Both the position numbers and the translations under genes were made by a program. From Hymenopellis radicata (Eukaryota > Basidiomycota > Agaricomycetes > Agaricales > Physalacriaceae): DNA of 64,000 nt. Below are positions 11,825-24,329 of the stretch, one piece after another (position 1 is the first letter of the stretch; each line of letters begins with the position of its first letter). The notes beneath the pieces are model-generated. The model did not search any database. It saw nothing but the letters and a program-made list of their open reading frames with translations, and was not told the origin of the DNA. The stretch spans positions 109,326 through 173,325 of the forward strand of contig JADNRX010000084.1 in assembly GCA_015501595.1 (NCBI GenBank), read 5' to 3'.

Positions 11825-12651
11825 GATGGAAGGTGTGAAGATGGTCTCAGTCGGGGTTAAACAGGTTTAAGTTTAGCCGAGCGGAGCGGCACCATATCCG
11901 AGACCGGGTGCACGAATAGGTCGCGCATCAGCAGCGTGACGGTGTACGTACGTCCAAACAAAGTCTTCTTCTTTCACTCACTCAGTACTCAGAACCAGCT
12001 AAGTAACAGCTCTCGGTAGCAAGGTCATCTTATTCCTCGTCTAACCGCCGGTGACCCAAAATTGATATTTACTCACCTCAAATGAAGCCGCGTATCCTCC
12101 GATTCTAAATCGGTTTTAATCTTAGAGACTGCCAACGCTTTCAACTTGCTTTGGACTCTATTCGCCACTCATCACGACGCGTGAAAAACTTTACAACGCC
12201 ATGTCTTTAGGGTGCTAAAGTCCAGAAACGCCGTTCCTCTCTCAAAGACCTTTCCCACTCTCCTCAACATATCTTCGTCATTCAACGTGTTTGCGGCGTT
12301 CAGAAAGACTCATTATGACTCACTCAATTGCCCTTGATCCACATCCCGCGTCGAAAACTTCGGCAAGTATCTCGCCGACCCAAGACAACGACTTCAATAA
12401 GCCACTCGAGATGCCTCATGGGTATGTTTCAGTTATTCTAGGAAACGCCAAAGGCCTTTCGTGCAGGTGCCCGTTGGGTACACGCATCCCGTGAATTCGA
12501 CCAAGACGCCTTGGCTCCCGGTATCACTCCTTCTCATCTTATTTATGAGTAATTACTCAACTTGGATCGTCGGCAGGACTGCGATCTAGTACCGGCGTTG
12601 GCCCTCCTCGTCTTCGTACTACTACTGTCATCCTCCCCACCCGCTCACTGA
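11825..12651. promoter_or_regulatory. Divergent promoter region, CYSTM / CaM-kinase
   Basis: A gene-poor region between two divergently transcribed genes. An ATG-initiated frame of 59 codons (12315-12494) lies on the kinase strand but cannot be spliced in frame to the kinase. It may be an upstream ORF in the kinase leader or simply chance. Confidence 0.4.
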
Positions 12652-14272
12652 ATGCCAGAGAAAGTAACGGACCCCGCTGTCATTGCACCATGTCAAGTAC
12701 GTTCCTGGCACTCATATACTTCTTACCAGCCATTGTTGTTGATGATCATATATCAGTATCGTACGGGCAAGACGTTGGGCAGCGGCACTTATGCCATTGT
12801 CAAAGAAGCTATTCATATCGAAACGCGCGAACGCTTCGCCTGTAAAGTCATCAATAAGAGGTTGATGAAAGGAAGGGAACACTTGGTCCGTCCATCTACG
12901 ATCACGCACTGCGCTCTCTGCGTCTCATGCCACTCCATATTTAGGTCCGAAATGAGGTGAATATCCTTAAGAAAATCTCGACGGGGCACAAGAATATCGT
13001 GTCATTGCGTGATTATTTTGAGGTATAGATGTCTTCATTTCCTTCTTTTCTGTTTAATTACTTAACAATCTCCAGACGGAATATAACCTCTACCTAGTTT
13101 TTGAGTTATGCACTGGTGGTGAACTGTTCGATCGCATCTGCAAGAAAGGATGTTACTACGAGTAGTGCGTCAGCCCCATCACAGCAAGGCGACACTCCAT
13201 TCATAGCAATACAGCGATGCAGTTGACATCGTTCGAAGCGTCGTAGATGCCGTGAAATATATCCATGCCGCGGGAATTGTCCATCGAGGTACATCTATAC
13301 GAACCGTCTTCTTCTTATTACACTGACTCCCGAGATACAGATCTAAAGCCCGAAAACCTTCTCTTCCGGAACCCAGGAGACGACGCGGACGTTATGATCA
13401 CGGACTTTGGTCTGAGCTTCATATTGGACGAGTGCAAGGCAGTCAAAGTGACAGAAATCTGCGGGACAGTCGCCTACATGGCACCCGAGATATTCAAAAA
13501 GAGCAAGTTCTCGCATCCAATATCGTCCAGAGCTAACTGACCTACAGCTGGTCACGGCCAGCCGGTCGATATATGGGCTATAGGTGTTATCACCTATTTC
13601 CTCTTGGCTGGCTACACGCCTTTTGGGCGCGAAACCCAGAAAGAAGAAATCCAGGCCATAAAACGGGGCGACTTCAAATTCGAACCGAAGGGGTACTGGA
13701 AGAGCATCAGTCCTACTGCAGAAGACTTCATTCGGCAGTGCTTAAAGCTCGATCCTGCAGAACGTCCAACGGCAGCGGAAGCTCTCGAGCACAAGGTGCG
13801 TCCTTCTGAGGTTTCCTTCTTTGACCTGCATGATGTTCTCGCTTTGCAGTGGTTGGCACCTAAATCTTCCCGGTCCTGCGACCGGCCTCACAGTCCTAAG
13901 GACTTGCTCCCATTCGTTCAGTCGGCCTCGGCGAACGCCCGCAATTTATGGCGAAGAGCCGCGGTCAGCATCGCTACCCACCTATCCAGCGCAACCCTCA
14001 AACCAGATAACACCGAGGATCAGCGCCTCTTTGACGACGTCAGAAAGTGCCAGAAGGAAAGCCACGAAGAGGACATGGAGACGCGGTTATCACGCATCAG
14101 TACGAGAGATCCGAGCATGGTGGAAGCGGAGACCTTGGTCCTCTGCTTTCCCAAGAAAATTTTTCAAAGGCTATGTCAATCAGATCCTGAATGTATGTTG
14201 AATAATGATCACAACTCAGACTGTTACAACGAAATACCCATAAGCCTAGATCCCGCATTCCACCGAAAATAG
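12652..14272 (+). CDS. Ca2+/calmodulin-dependent protein kinase
   Basis: A 414-residue Ser/Thr kinase of the CaMK group. Exons: 12652-12696, 12757-12885, 12945-13022, 13076-13161, 13215-13288, 13341-13502, 13548-13795, 13850-14272, all phases consistent. Visible motifs: glycine loop [17 protein letters not shown]-type lysine in FACKVINK, catalytic loop [18 protein letters not shown], the activation and P+1 region [10 protein letters not shown], and [23 protein letters not shown]. The Arg-rich, Ala-rich segment after HKWL ([12 protein letters not shown]) is where the autoinhibitory and calmodulin-binding region sits in relatives. The start ATG is chosen because it joins directly to the conserved [12 protein letters not shown] exon. 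Intron 13503-13547 has a GC donor (gcaagt). The stop overlaps the 3' end of the opposite-strand neighbour by 27 bases. Confidence 0.92.
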
Positions 14273-15169
14273 CCCCAACAACAGATAACTGCAACAACAA
14301 AAATTAATGCGGACACGGAAGTCTTCAAGGGATCTCCACATCGCAACACCAGCTCGTTGTTCATCAAGCTCCTTCCGAACTTCTTTGCTTTCCCTACTGC
14401 GGATAGCCGCAGCGACCAACAACGTCAGAGACTCTTTCACCAGGTTCTTACCAGCGTCCTCATCCGCGACTGGCGTCCCCAATTCACCATCGAGCGTAAC
14501 CCGTGCCCAATCCACGCACAGATCCAAAAACTCGAACAAAACAGTAACAACACCCTCAAACGCGCCCGTCTTGCTTCCGGCGCCCTCATCAGGCAGCTCC
14601 ATCTTCCACAGGTTTTCGAGCGTGAGCCCATCCCACGCAAGAAGCGGCGCGCCCAGCTTCACAGGAACAACAATCGCTGGACACCCATTCAGCAGAATAT
14701 ACTGAATCACACTTTCCCCGGGCGCGCACTGGTCGTCCACAGTTTCCTATGCGGCTTCAATCCGACCACGAGAATCACCATACGTCTGGGCGCGGGCGGT
14801 GGCGGCAGGGCAGTCAACCGTGGCACAGGTTCCGCGCCGCCCTTATTATCTTTCTCTCCGTGGCCGGTGTCATCGGGATTGGGCGACGGCGGTGAGCGCG
14901 CGAACATACTCGACAGGGACGGCAAGTTGCTCGTGAGCTTGGACATGTCGAATCGATGCGATTCCTCGGGCGCCTTGGCCTCTGTGGGAGGTGGGGCCTG
15001 CGCCAGCATAATCACGGATGCAGATTCGTTCATCAGGGTTTCGCCCAGCTTGTAGTCACCTTGTGTAGAGTATGATGATGGTGGTGAGAAACGCGTTTCA
15101 CCGGGAATTGGAGGGGGAAGAGTCACCTTCGAGGAATGGGCCGTGACAAAAGAGGATGTCAGGCTTCAT
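14246..15169 (-). CDS. Conserved hypothetical fungal protein
   Basis: I do not recognise a named family. The protein has a Pro/Ser-rich N-terminal half with MLAQAPPPTEAKAPEE and a compact hydrophobic C-terminal half: MVILVVGLKPHRKLW, ESVIQYILLNGCPAIVVPVK, APLLAWDGLTLENLWKMELP, then VLFEFLDLCVDWARV. The two halves are in different frames; one extra G in the GGGG run (14716-14719 on the plus strand) would join RPG to ESVIQY cleanly. A start at 15169 (MKPDILFCHGPFLE) would also need a one-base adjustment near 15126. Long antisense frames on the plus strand (to 232 codons) are shadows. The last 20 codons are uncertain because the 3' end runs into the kinase gene. Confidence 0.62.
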
Positions 15170-15330
15170 GGTTCGGGGTATAATTGGGCGTCGGGCACTT
15201 GCGAAAAGGTAGGGCGAAAACCAGCCCTTCTCGACGGCCAGGTAATCTTTTACAGTTGAAAACAAGGATGCATCCCTAGAAGATTAACGCGCATTGGTGA
15301 AAAAGAAACATTTACACTGTGAATAGTGAC

Positions 15331-16053
15331 CTACTTGTGGATACTACTCCTGAAGAATCCAAGAGCCGCGTCTTCGGTCGTTTGCTTAAACTTGAGCGTG
15401 ATCGTCAATATCTTCACGTTCGTAGTCTCCAGTCTCTTCGAATGAGTCGGTATCATATGTTTCACAGTCTTTTCAATAACCAGATCATTCGCGATCTTGG
15501 TCGTCCCTTCGAATCCAGCATGAAGGCCCAACTCGACGATGAGCGTATCTCCAAACGACGATACAACCAGGTCGGACACGGGGCCCATAACCTAGACACA
15601 GCGCATATATCACTACTCATGATGAGAACAGCGAACAACATAGAGACTTACAGGAGAAGCTACGGCTGCCATTCCACCCTAAACATCATTGCATCATTAG
15701 CCGCGCGCTAAACAACTTTGAAGGAGATTCCCGCGTACCGTTGCCGCGATGACAGTGTGCACAGCTAGATCTCTGAAACGTATGCAGGGGAGAACCAATG
15801 CGGAAGAATCTCCCCAAGGCGACAGACAGATTATCGTGGTGCCAGCAGCACGTAGACTCTCGTACGAAGATAACACAATTCGGCCCGTCATTGACTGTTA
15901 TAACCAATGGATACACACTCTATGAGTTCAAAAAACTTTCACTTACACCAACGAGCTTGCGCAGGATCCACGGGCCTTGTTCTCGCTTTCATTCGTTCCA
16001 GCCGCGATGACAGACGAAGGGTCGATGGGCCCGAGAGCAGATACTTCAGGCAT
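15331..16053 (-). CDS. Hypothetical protein, four exons
   Basis: Unrecognised. Four exons (15949-16053, 15739-15894, 15652-15678, 15331-15591) join without any frame problem into 182 residues, which supports a real gene. All introns carry GT-AG ends (54-60 bases). The N-terminus begins MPEVSALGPIDPSSV. The middle is hydrophobic and Gly/Ala-rich (GGMAAVASPVMGPVSDLVV), and the C-terminal part is a beta-like run with DTLIVELGLHAGFEGTTK and VKILTITLKFKQT. Transcribed in the same direction as, and just upstream of, the preceding hypothetical gene. Confidence 0.6.
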
Positions 16054-16780
16054 GATGCACTATTTCCGGTTACTGCAGGTCGATGAATAGATGTGTATCG
16101 TTGACGGCCTTGTTCTCTTCCTGGTGCTGGCGATGAATAGACGTGGTTGACGGCCTTGTTCTCTTTCTGGTGCTGGTAAAGCGTGAACAGAGACAGACCT
16201 ATTCTTAGGTTGATCATGGTCGTTGAGTTACAAAAATAGCTAGCCACGTTTTAGCCAACAACTGAGCTTGGTTCGTCTTCCGAAATGGTGTCACTGTTTG
16301 TTTGATTTACTAGATGTCAGTTTGCTACATTGCTCTTCATGAAATCACGACTTGACCACCTTGACTTTTCGTTTGAAATTTGAACCTCGGCAGGTCGAGC
16401 ACACTAGAAATGCATGATCTGTCGATCCTGGCTGGATACGGCGACTAAAATCTCCAGGACTTCTTAATGAACTTGAAAAACCGAAAGGGTATGTTCGAAC
16501 AGTCTCTCATAACAATATCATAGCGAGGCTCGTTGAGGCCCTGTACAATACAACAATCATCTACTAACATGCCAACCCACACGCCACACCCAGTCGCATC
16601 CTCCCACACCTTGGGACGCGCCATGTTTATCTCAACTATATTTCCCTGCCATTAAATAAACTGTGTCTGAGAAGGATCAGTTGATAATCCCCGTCAGTAA
16701 GGACGTTGAAGATCCTAATATCCCGTTTTTTGGCGAGGGCTCGTTGAGGCCATCGAGTCTTACGGGTAACTAGCTAGCGC
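16054..16780. other. Intergenic
   Basis: Lies between the hypothetical gene start and the 3' end of the SAHH gene. No gene seen. A near-duplicate of the segment around 'gacggccttgttctctt' occurs twice at about 16100 and 16150. Confidence 0.55.
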
Positions 16781-18698
<1,918 letters not shown>

Positions 18699-18889
18699 GG
18701 TGAAACGAGGATGGTGGTGGGAGGAAAGGTGGATGCGAAGGAGGTCGTTTCGATCGAACGTTTTTTTTTTTCAATTTTTAATGCATGTGGATCGTGGGAA
18801 CTTGTGCAAGTCGGCACCGGCACGAGCGGGACCGAGTAGTTAGCCTGCTTCTTTGAGCTCCAAAGCCTTCTTCTGTGGACACATGCAAC
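18699..18889. promoter_or_regulatory. Short bidirectional promoter, SAHH / Som1-like
   Basis: Only about 190 bases separate two divergent start codons. The interval contains a long T run (about 18763-18774), a typical fungal nucleosome-disfavouring promoter element. A shared promoter is inferred from the spacing. Confidence 0.5.
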
Positions 18890-19294
18890 ATGACAGAAAA
18901 CAAGCCAAGTAAACCAGACTGCGAAATACAAGAACTAGTTCAATTTGCTTGCCATCCAAGTAAATCCGCTCCGGGACAGATCGACTGTTCGCCTGTCTTT
19001 CGCTTCTTCAGAATGTACGCATCAACTTGCTCACCCCGACAATCCGGCCTCACCTAATATCTCAGATGTGTGGGCAGACCTGCGGTGGAGATAACCAAGA
19101 TCGTCAGCATCACGGACGAGGGCGGCGTTACTGTGCCACGCAACATCGAGTAAGTTTTTTTACGCTCGTTTGGAGGGTCGACGCGTCTCTGACGGTATCT
19201 GTAATAATAATGCAGTGTCCTCATACCGAAAGCGCGCTCTTTCTCCGAGATCGCGAAGCATGAAACGAATACAGACCCAGAGCAGTTCAAGTGA
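18890..19294 (+). CDS. Som1-like mitochondrial export factor
   Basis: A 95-residue protein from three exons (18890-19014, 19066-19149, 19216-19294), phases consistent. The core shows CEIQELVQFACHPS, then IDCSPVFRFFRICVGRPAVEI. This cysteine-spaced pattern resembles the fungal Som1 family, which assists the inner-membrane peptidase (Imp1/Imp2) that trims intermembrane-space proteins. A further conserved-looking tail DEGGVTVPRNIDVLIPK follows. The assignment rests on remembered motif similarity and not on a search. Head-to-head with the SAHH gene. Confidence 0.68.
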
Positions 19295-20310
19295 CATTAT
19301 TGTGGACCCGTATGTACATCTCCGCGGCACAGAATTGTTCTCTTCAGTGACGTTGCTTGGTTCCATCTCTAGAAACATACTCTCTTTATTGACCGAGTTG
19401 AAATGTCCGATAGAGTTCTGTTGCCGCACGGTCGTAAATTTTCGGTGGACGGACCTACCCAGGACTTGTTCCTCTCCGTGAACAGTTTCACAACGAGTTC
19501 TAATTTTGATGATCGTCGCAGGCCTTTCGTGCTGATAGTCACCAGCGCACCTTTGGCGCGCCTTTAAACATTGCTTCTCCCGTGCACAGTCACTGCGCCA
19601 TTCTTCGTGATCGCAGCAATGGTTTGAATCCGACTGGCATTCGACAAGGCGATTGTTCCAACTTGTCAGATATCATACATATCCACACCTCGAGGGCATC
19701 TCAACGTATACAATTGCGTTTCGTCTTTTCAGGGTCACCCTGACCTCCAAGAGTCCGTGGTACCTGCTCTTGTTCCTCACGGAGATGTCAATTAGTCTTG
19801 CGTTCCAAGACCTTGACACGGTTCCTCAAAATCGGAGAGTCGATGCAATCAAAAGCGCACCTCTCAAACCAAACCGGTAGGATGCTGTGTTCTTCGCTCG
19901 CAAAGTGAATGCTGATCCTACTCCGATTAAAGGCCATCACCGATCTAATCAGCATTCCACAAGTCCAGTCTCAAAACGCCATAGCTCGGTTTGCTTTGTT
20001 GATGAATAGGTTGATCGAAGAAATCAATCAACCACGACATTACTTAACCTATTGCTTATGCGACGCGACATGACACGATTGATCACCTTCCGGCGTACAG
20101 CCCGTTGGGTCCATCTATAAGTTGTCAAGATTTCAGGATCTCCGTCGCGACCTTCTCCTTGATCTCTACAAACCAATCACTCATCGTCCAGGCAGGTAGC
20201 AAGGTTTTATAGGTCCGGTGGCAGTTCCATTACTTTGTCGTCTTGGACTCGATCCACTCCATCTTTCCTCGTGCCTCAGCAGTTCGCAGCGAGGTCGCAC
20301 CGCCAACTCC
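19295..20310. other. Intergenic
   Basis: About 1 kb without a supportable gene. It includes the leader of the following Ser-rich gene. Confidence 0.55.
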
Positions 20311-21691
20311 ATGCACGAAAACCGCTCCTTCCAATGGGTTCATTATTCCACGGAGAACGTTCCTATTAAAGTGGAATCCCAGCAGCCGGAGCTCTCACTA
20401 TTGTCGCCTCCGTCCTCACCTTCCTTACATAACGTTTCACCATCGTTGTCGCGTCGGCGATCCGCTAGTCCTAAAAGACCACGGCCATACCCTCCTCTGG
20501 TCACGCGCTTCGACGGTCGCCTTCGCGGTCAAGAAGATACCAAGATGTCCTCTTCATTCAATAACCCCTGGTCAACACGCTCTAGTAGATCTAATAGCGA
20601 GCGCGCGTCCTCCTCGGAAGGACAGTCGTTCAGCGCGGGAGGTGGCTATCCAAACCCGTCGGCTAATGTAAATATTTTTATTATCTTGTGCTAATCCCGT
20701 CGCTCATCCTTTTACTTAGTACTCAAGTGAGCCTGGCGACAGACCGACATCGTCCAGCAGTCTGTCGGGTGCTATGGGTGATCCCAACAATGCACGGTTC
20801 TCCTCGCCGTCCGGCGGCTACAACGACCCCATGTCGTGGACCAACACTCTCCAACCACCGCCTATTAACACCATGGGCCTTCATCCCATGTCCTACTCTG
20901 GCGTACCTAACATGCCAGGCCTCGATGCTCCGTACCACGACTACCCGAGGACGTCTAGTGGCTCCTCGCCACCGTCATCGTTCACTTCTCCGACGTACAC
21001 GGACCCTTTCAGAAACTCGAGCATGTACAGTGCGATGTCCTCTGCCCACCCAACTTCTCCGCCGTCTTCCACATACGTCGCTTCTCCTCAGGAGGAAGAA
21101 ATACGTAGTCTGCGAAAGCGGATCCGCGAGCTCGAGCGCATTAACGCTCGGGAGCACGAGCGCGTGAGAGCTCTCGAAGCGGGTGGTGCGTCCGGCTCAT
21201 CTCGGTCCCCAGCTGCAGGGCGTGGCACTGGGTGTTCGCCTCTCGTCCCTCCATCCATGTCGGCGCCGTTTCAAGAATCCTGGAGGCTTCGCACCGAGGC
21301 GCGGCAGCGTCAATTTTGCTCGCTCAATCGTGCTGGGAACGCCCTCTGTGCGTGGCATGATTCCAGACGCGAGCGACGTGTGCATCCCCCGCGCATGGCG
21401 CCACCTGGGTATCTCAATTGTGGATGTACGTATGCAGAAGCGCTCTTTGAGGAGAGCTTGTCACGGCATGGCGTGGGCAGCTATCTTCCTGGGGAGAATG
21501 TTCGGATGGATCCTGCCCTTCGGAACCCGCTGTTGAAGCTGCTCCAAGAACGGTATGGGTACCGTGATGGAGATTTTGAACGGGAGCCGCGGACTGGGGA
21601 ATGGCTCCCGGGCGAAGGCCACGAATTCTGGGAGCAGCAGGTGCAGACGTCGAATCCTCGTCGTCCCCGCACCGACGCAGATCGTCGCTGA
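20311..21691 (+). CDS. Ser/Pro-rich hypothetical protein with conserved C-terminal domain
   Basis: No named family recognised. Two exons, 20311-20667 and 20720-21691, give 442 residues. The first two thirds are disordered, rich in Ser, Pro, Gly and Asn. A short basic coiled coil (EEEIRSLRKRIRELERINAR) sits near residue 250. The C-terminal 150 residues look folded, with FCSLNRAGNALCAWHDSRRE, YLNCGCTYAEALFEESLSRH and RNPLLKLLQERYGYRDGDFE. The regularly spaced Cys/His/Trp residues suggest a fungus-specific domain, possibly metal binding. A long disordered head plus coiled coil suggests a regulatory or scaffold role, which is inference only. Confidence 0.75.
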
Positions 21692-22168
21692 ATAATTATC
21701 TAGTGCAAGTATATTTTTTGGATATTTCGGATGGACATCTTTTTACAAACACCTTTTTCTCTTCCTTTAATATCTATGCGCCTCGCCCGCTTGGGGGACG
21801 TTTTTTGCTCTGAAATCCCATCATATGTAGAAGTCCCCACCTAATTCTTTCGCATTCGAGTAGACTATACTCTACTATTCTTACCCACTGTATTTCTGAG
21901 AAACTGTAGCACTACTATGTACCTCGCTCATTGACATCGCAATGGGCTGGGCCTATCTGTACCGATTAGCAAAATTGCACCGTCTTCTAAAACCATATGT
22001 AGGCTCTGCGTGCATATGTTGATGAACACAATCAGGTTCCTCAAAACAGATCTTGGTGAAACGGAGTTGTCGCTGTACTCGTTCCTTTCATGGCCCTGAA
22101 ATGATCTACAACAGGTGTAACTGAGTACGTAGGATGGAGTAAGTATGTCAGATTCTTTCATTTCAAGC
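21692..22168. other. Intergenic / 3' region
   Basis: About 480 bases downstream of the Ser-rich gene, T-rich at first. No gene recognised. Confidence 0.5.
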
Positions 22169-22366
22169 TTACTGAACGTCCTGCAGTCTCCTATCCTTAC
22201 GGCCTTTGACGCCACAAACCTCCGGATCGAGTTCCTCTGTTAATTTTCGAATCTTAATCGGATCAGCGTCGCTTCCAATATTTCTCTCATCTGGGAATAA
22301 ATCCTTGGGCGGAGAGTCGACGATGGTAAGGCTCTCGAGACGCGAGGCGTGAAACTTGACGGACAT
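22169..22366 (-). CDS. Possible small protein of 65 residues
   Basis: A single ATG-initiated frame, MSVKFHASRLESLTI at the start and RRLQDVQ at the end, charged and Pro/Asp-rich with no membrane segment. Unrecognised. Residue composition looks coding (DPIKIRKLTEELDPEVCG), but there is no splice or family evidence, so this may be the last exon of something longer or a chance frame. Confidence 0.35.
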   Translation of the reverse strand: MSVKFHASRLESLTIVDSPPKDLFPDERNIGSDADPIKIRKLTEELDPEVCGVKGRKDRRLQDVQ

Positions 22367-22686
22367 GGGGCGTGTTTGGACTCCACAGAATGATTATAGT
22401 CGGAAGTGTCAAGGCCAGCGCTTCCCGTTAGTGGGAACTTACGAATATATAGTACAGAGGACGCTAATTTTTGTAACATGAGGCGAAGGCACCAGGATTG
22501 CGGTATGTAGCATCTGCTTGACACTTTCGGTCGATAGACAGTACGTCACGCTTTTTGTAGAAGACGAACTGTTCGTTTCTCAAAGGTACTGTACAACTTG
22601 TTGAGTAAGCTAACCTTCTATGTGGATTCCGTAAGACATGGACAGCTGCACTCGTACGACGGCCAACGCGTGTCGTTTCGGAAAAA

Positions 22687-23695
22687 CTACACATAGTAAG
22701 CGTATTCGCCGCCCTTTTCGATTGCCTGTTCGACCCAATTCGTCAATAATTAGTGGAGATATTTGGCAGACGTTCGCCTTACTCGTTTATAGGCGGGCCT
22801 GTTCATTATCGACATCCATGAGGAACTGATATCGTAATGATCAAGGGGAATCGACGTACCGTTCGTGAACCTTCTGAACATACTCCAACGTGTGGCTACC
22901 CGCGACCTTCATGGCTGCTAGACCTTCTAAGGGAAATATCATAATGAAGTCTGCTGCGGTAGGCTCCAATCCGCCAGCGATCCACTTCACTTCGCTCAAT
23001 CGCTTGTCCACCTAAAACGGCGGCGTCAAGGGAAAATCGATCGCCCGGTACGGAAAGTTGTCTCACCATCGACGTGTGATTGACTAGTTGACGGTCGACA
23101 ATTTGCTTGTGCAACTGGTTCATGAAAAACCGAACCAGTGGTCGGATGAACCAAGGCGAATACTTGGGTACAGCGCGAAAGATTAAACCCATTACAAGGA
23201 GTGGCATTAGAGAGCCTTCGGCATAGTGGGTGTCTGGTAATACAACGCGCCTATGAGAAGGGAATTTCGTCACTAGTCCCAAAACAAACTCACAGTACAG
23301 ATTATCAATGTATTGAAGTTCCGAGCTAGTCTTGAACTTTCCGTTGGCGTATTTCCCAATAAGATAGTCTGTTCCTCGTCTTAGCTTGCGAGGGAATATA
23401 GTGGCGAGGTTGGAAAAAGCGACGCTAGCTCACCAATGATAGCACCACTTTCTGCCAAAGTCACGTCTCCGTCCGTAATGACAGGAGATTTGCCAAGAGG
23501 ATGAACATCCAAGAGTTCCTTAGGCGCTAACATCATCGAGTTCCGATAGTAGAGTTTTATTTCGTAGGGAACTTCAAGCTCTTCCTATAGCACCCAGCTC
23601 GCTTAGTGAAAACGGCTGAACAGAAGAGCCAAGGATACCAGGAGCCACAAGATCCTCTGAGAACGAGAGTTATTCAGATGATGAACAATTATCAT
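22687..23695 (-). CDS. Glutathione S-transferase
   Basis: Cytosolic GST with both standard domains. Seven exons (23639-23695, 23434-23584, 23294-23368, 23067-23233, 22860-23011, 22783-22798, 22687-22725) give 218 residues in one frame. The N-terminal thioredoxin-like domain shows the SRSQRILWLLEELEVPYE opening, then HPLGKSPVITDGD and ESGAII, the gamma-glutamyl-binding Glu-Ser pair. The helical C-terminal domain has the EVKWIAGGLEPTAADF region. The pattern is closest to the fungal GTT1/Ure2p-like group. Likely role: conjugation or reduction of electrophiles and peroxides. No lesions. Confidence 0.93.
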
Positions 23696-24329
23696 GACTT
23701 TAGAGCTTCAACGTCGCGTCGGGTTGCGGTAAGAGTTGGGTAAGAGTTGGGTAAGAGGTTAACGTTGGCGAAAGGACGTGCTGCCACGTGGCCTGTGCCG
23801 GCAACTCGCGAAAGACTCCAATTGCGGTGACAGCGATGTCTTCATGAAGCCTCCATCCAGTTCAGACTGTCAACATGTCTTCTTCATGAGGGATAGCTGG
23901 AACTTATCAGGTTTCTGGATCGTAACCTGCTGGTCCACATGTCAATGGACAGCTTGACAAAGGACTCTAACCCGAGGACACCGACTCCACACAGCTTCCG
24001 TCACGGTCCGGGTCCTGTCAGATATGAAAGAAACAGTTTCTTGCTCTACCTGCTCGTGCTTGTGGCCATTGTGGCCACCAACACGAATGGTTACAGTTCG
24101 CACTGTCGGTTTCGACGCCAATAGACACCCTCGTCCTCCTCTGCGACTTCGAGCTTGGGGGTTGAATGCTGCTCGAGCCTCGGATGTTACATGCTTTCAG
24201 GGTCGGGAGATTATCCGGGTCTGACAATCATCTCCTGTGATGGGGTATATGGGCGTTTTGAGAGACGACCAGCCTTCTGGTTTGGCCTTTTCTTCTCTTT
24301 TCGACTCTCAGCAGCACTACACTCCTTCA
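23696..24329. other. Divergent intergenic region, GST / GH76
   Basis: Contains the upstream regions of two divergent genes. A short tandem element, about three copies of GTAAGAGTTGG, lies at about 23730-23757 close to the GST start. No gene seen. Confidence 0.5.

Noticed and set aside
12315..12494. First exon of the CaM-kinase
   Set aside because: Its only good donor is in the wrong phase for the next kinase exon, and the ATG at 12652 gives a family-like N-terminus.
14357..15055. 232-codon plus-strand open frame
   Set aside because: It is antisense to the better supported minus-strand hypothetical gene, low in coding character (Arg/Pro/Thr-rich shadow), with no splice context.
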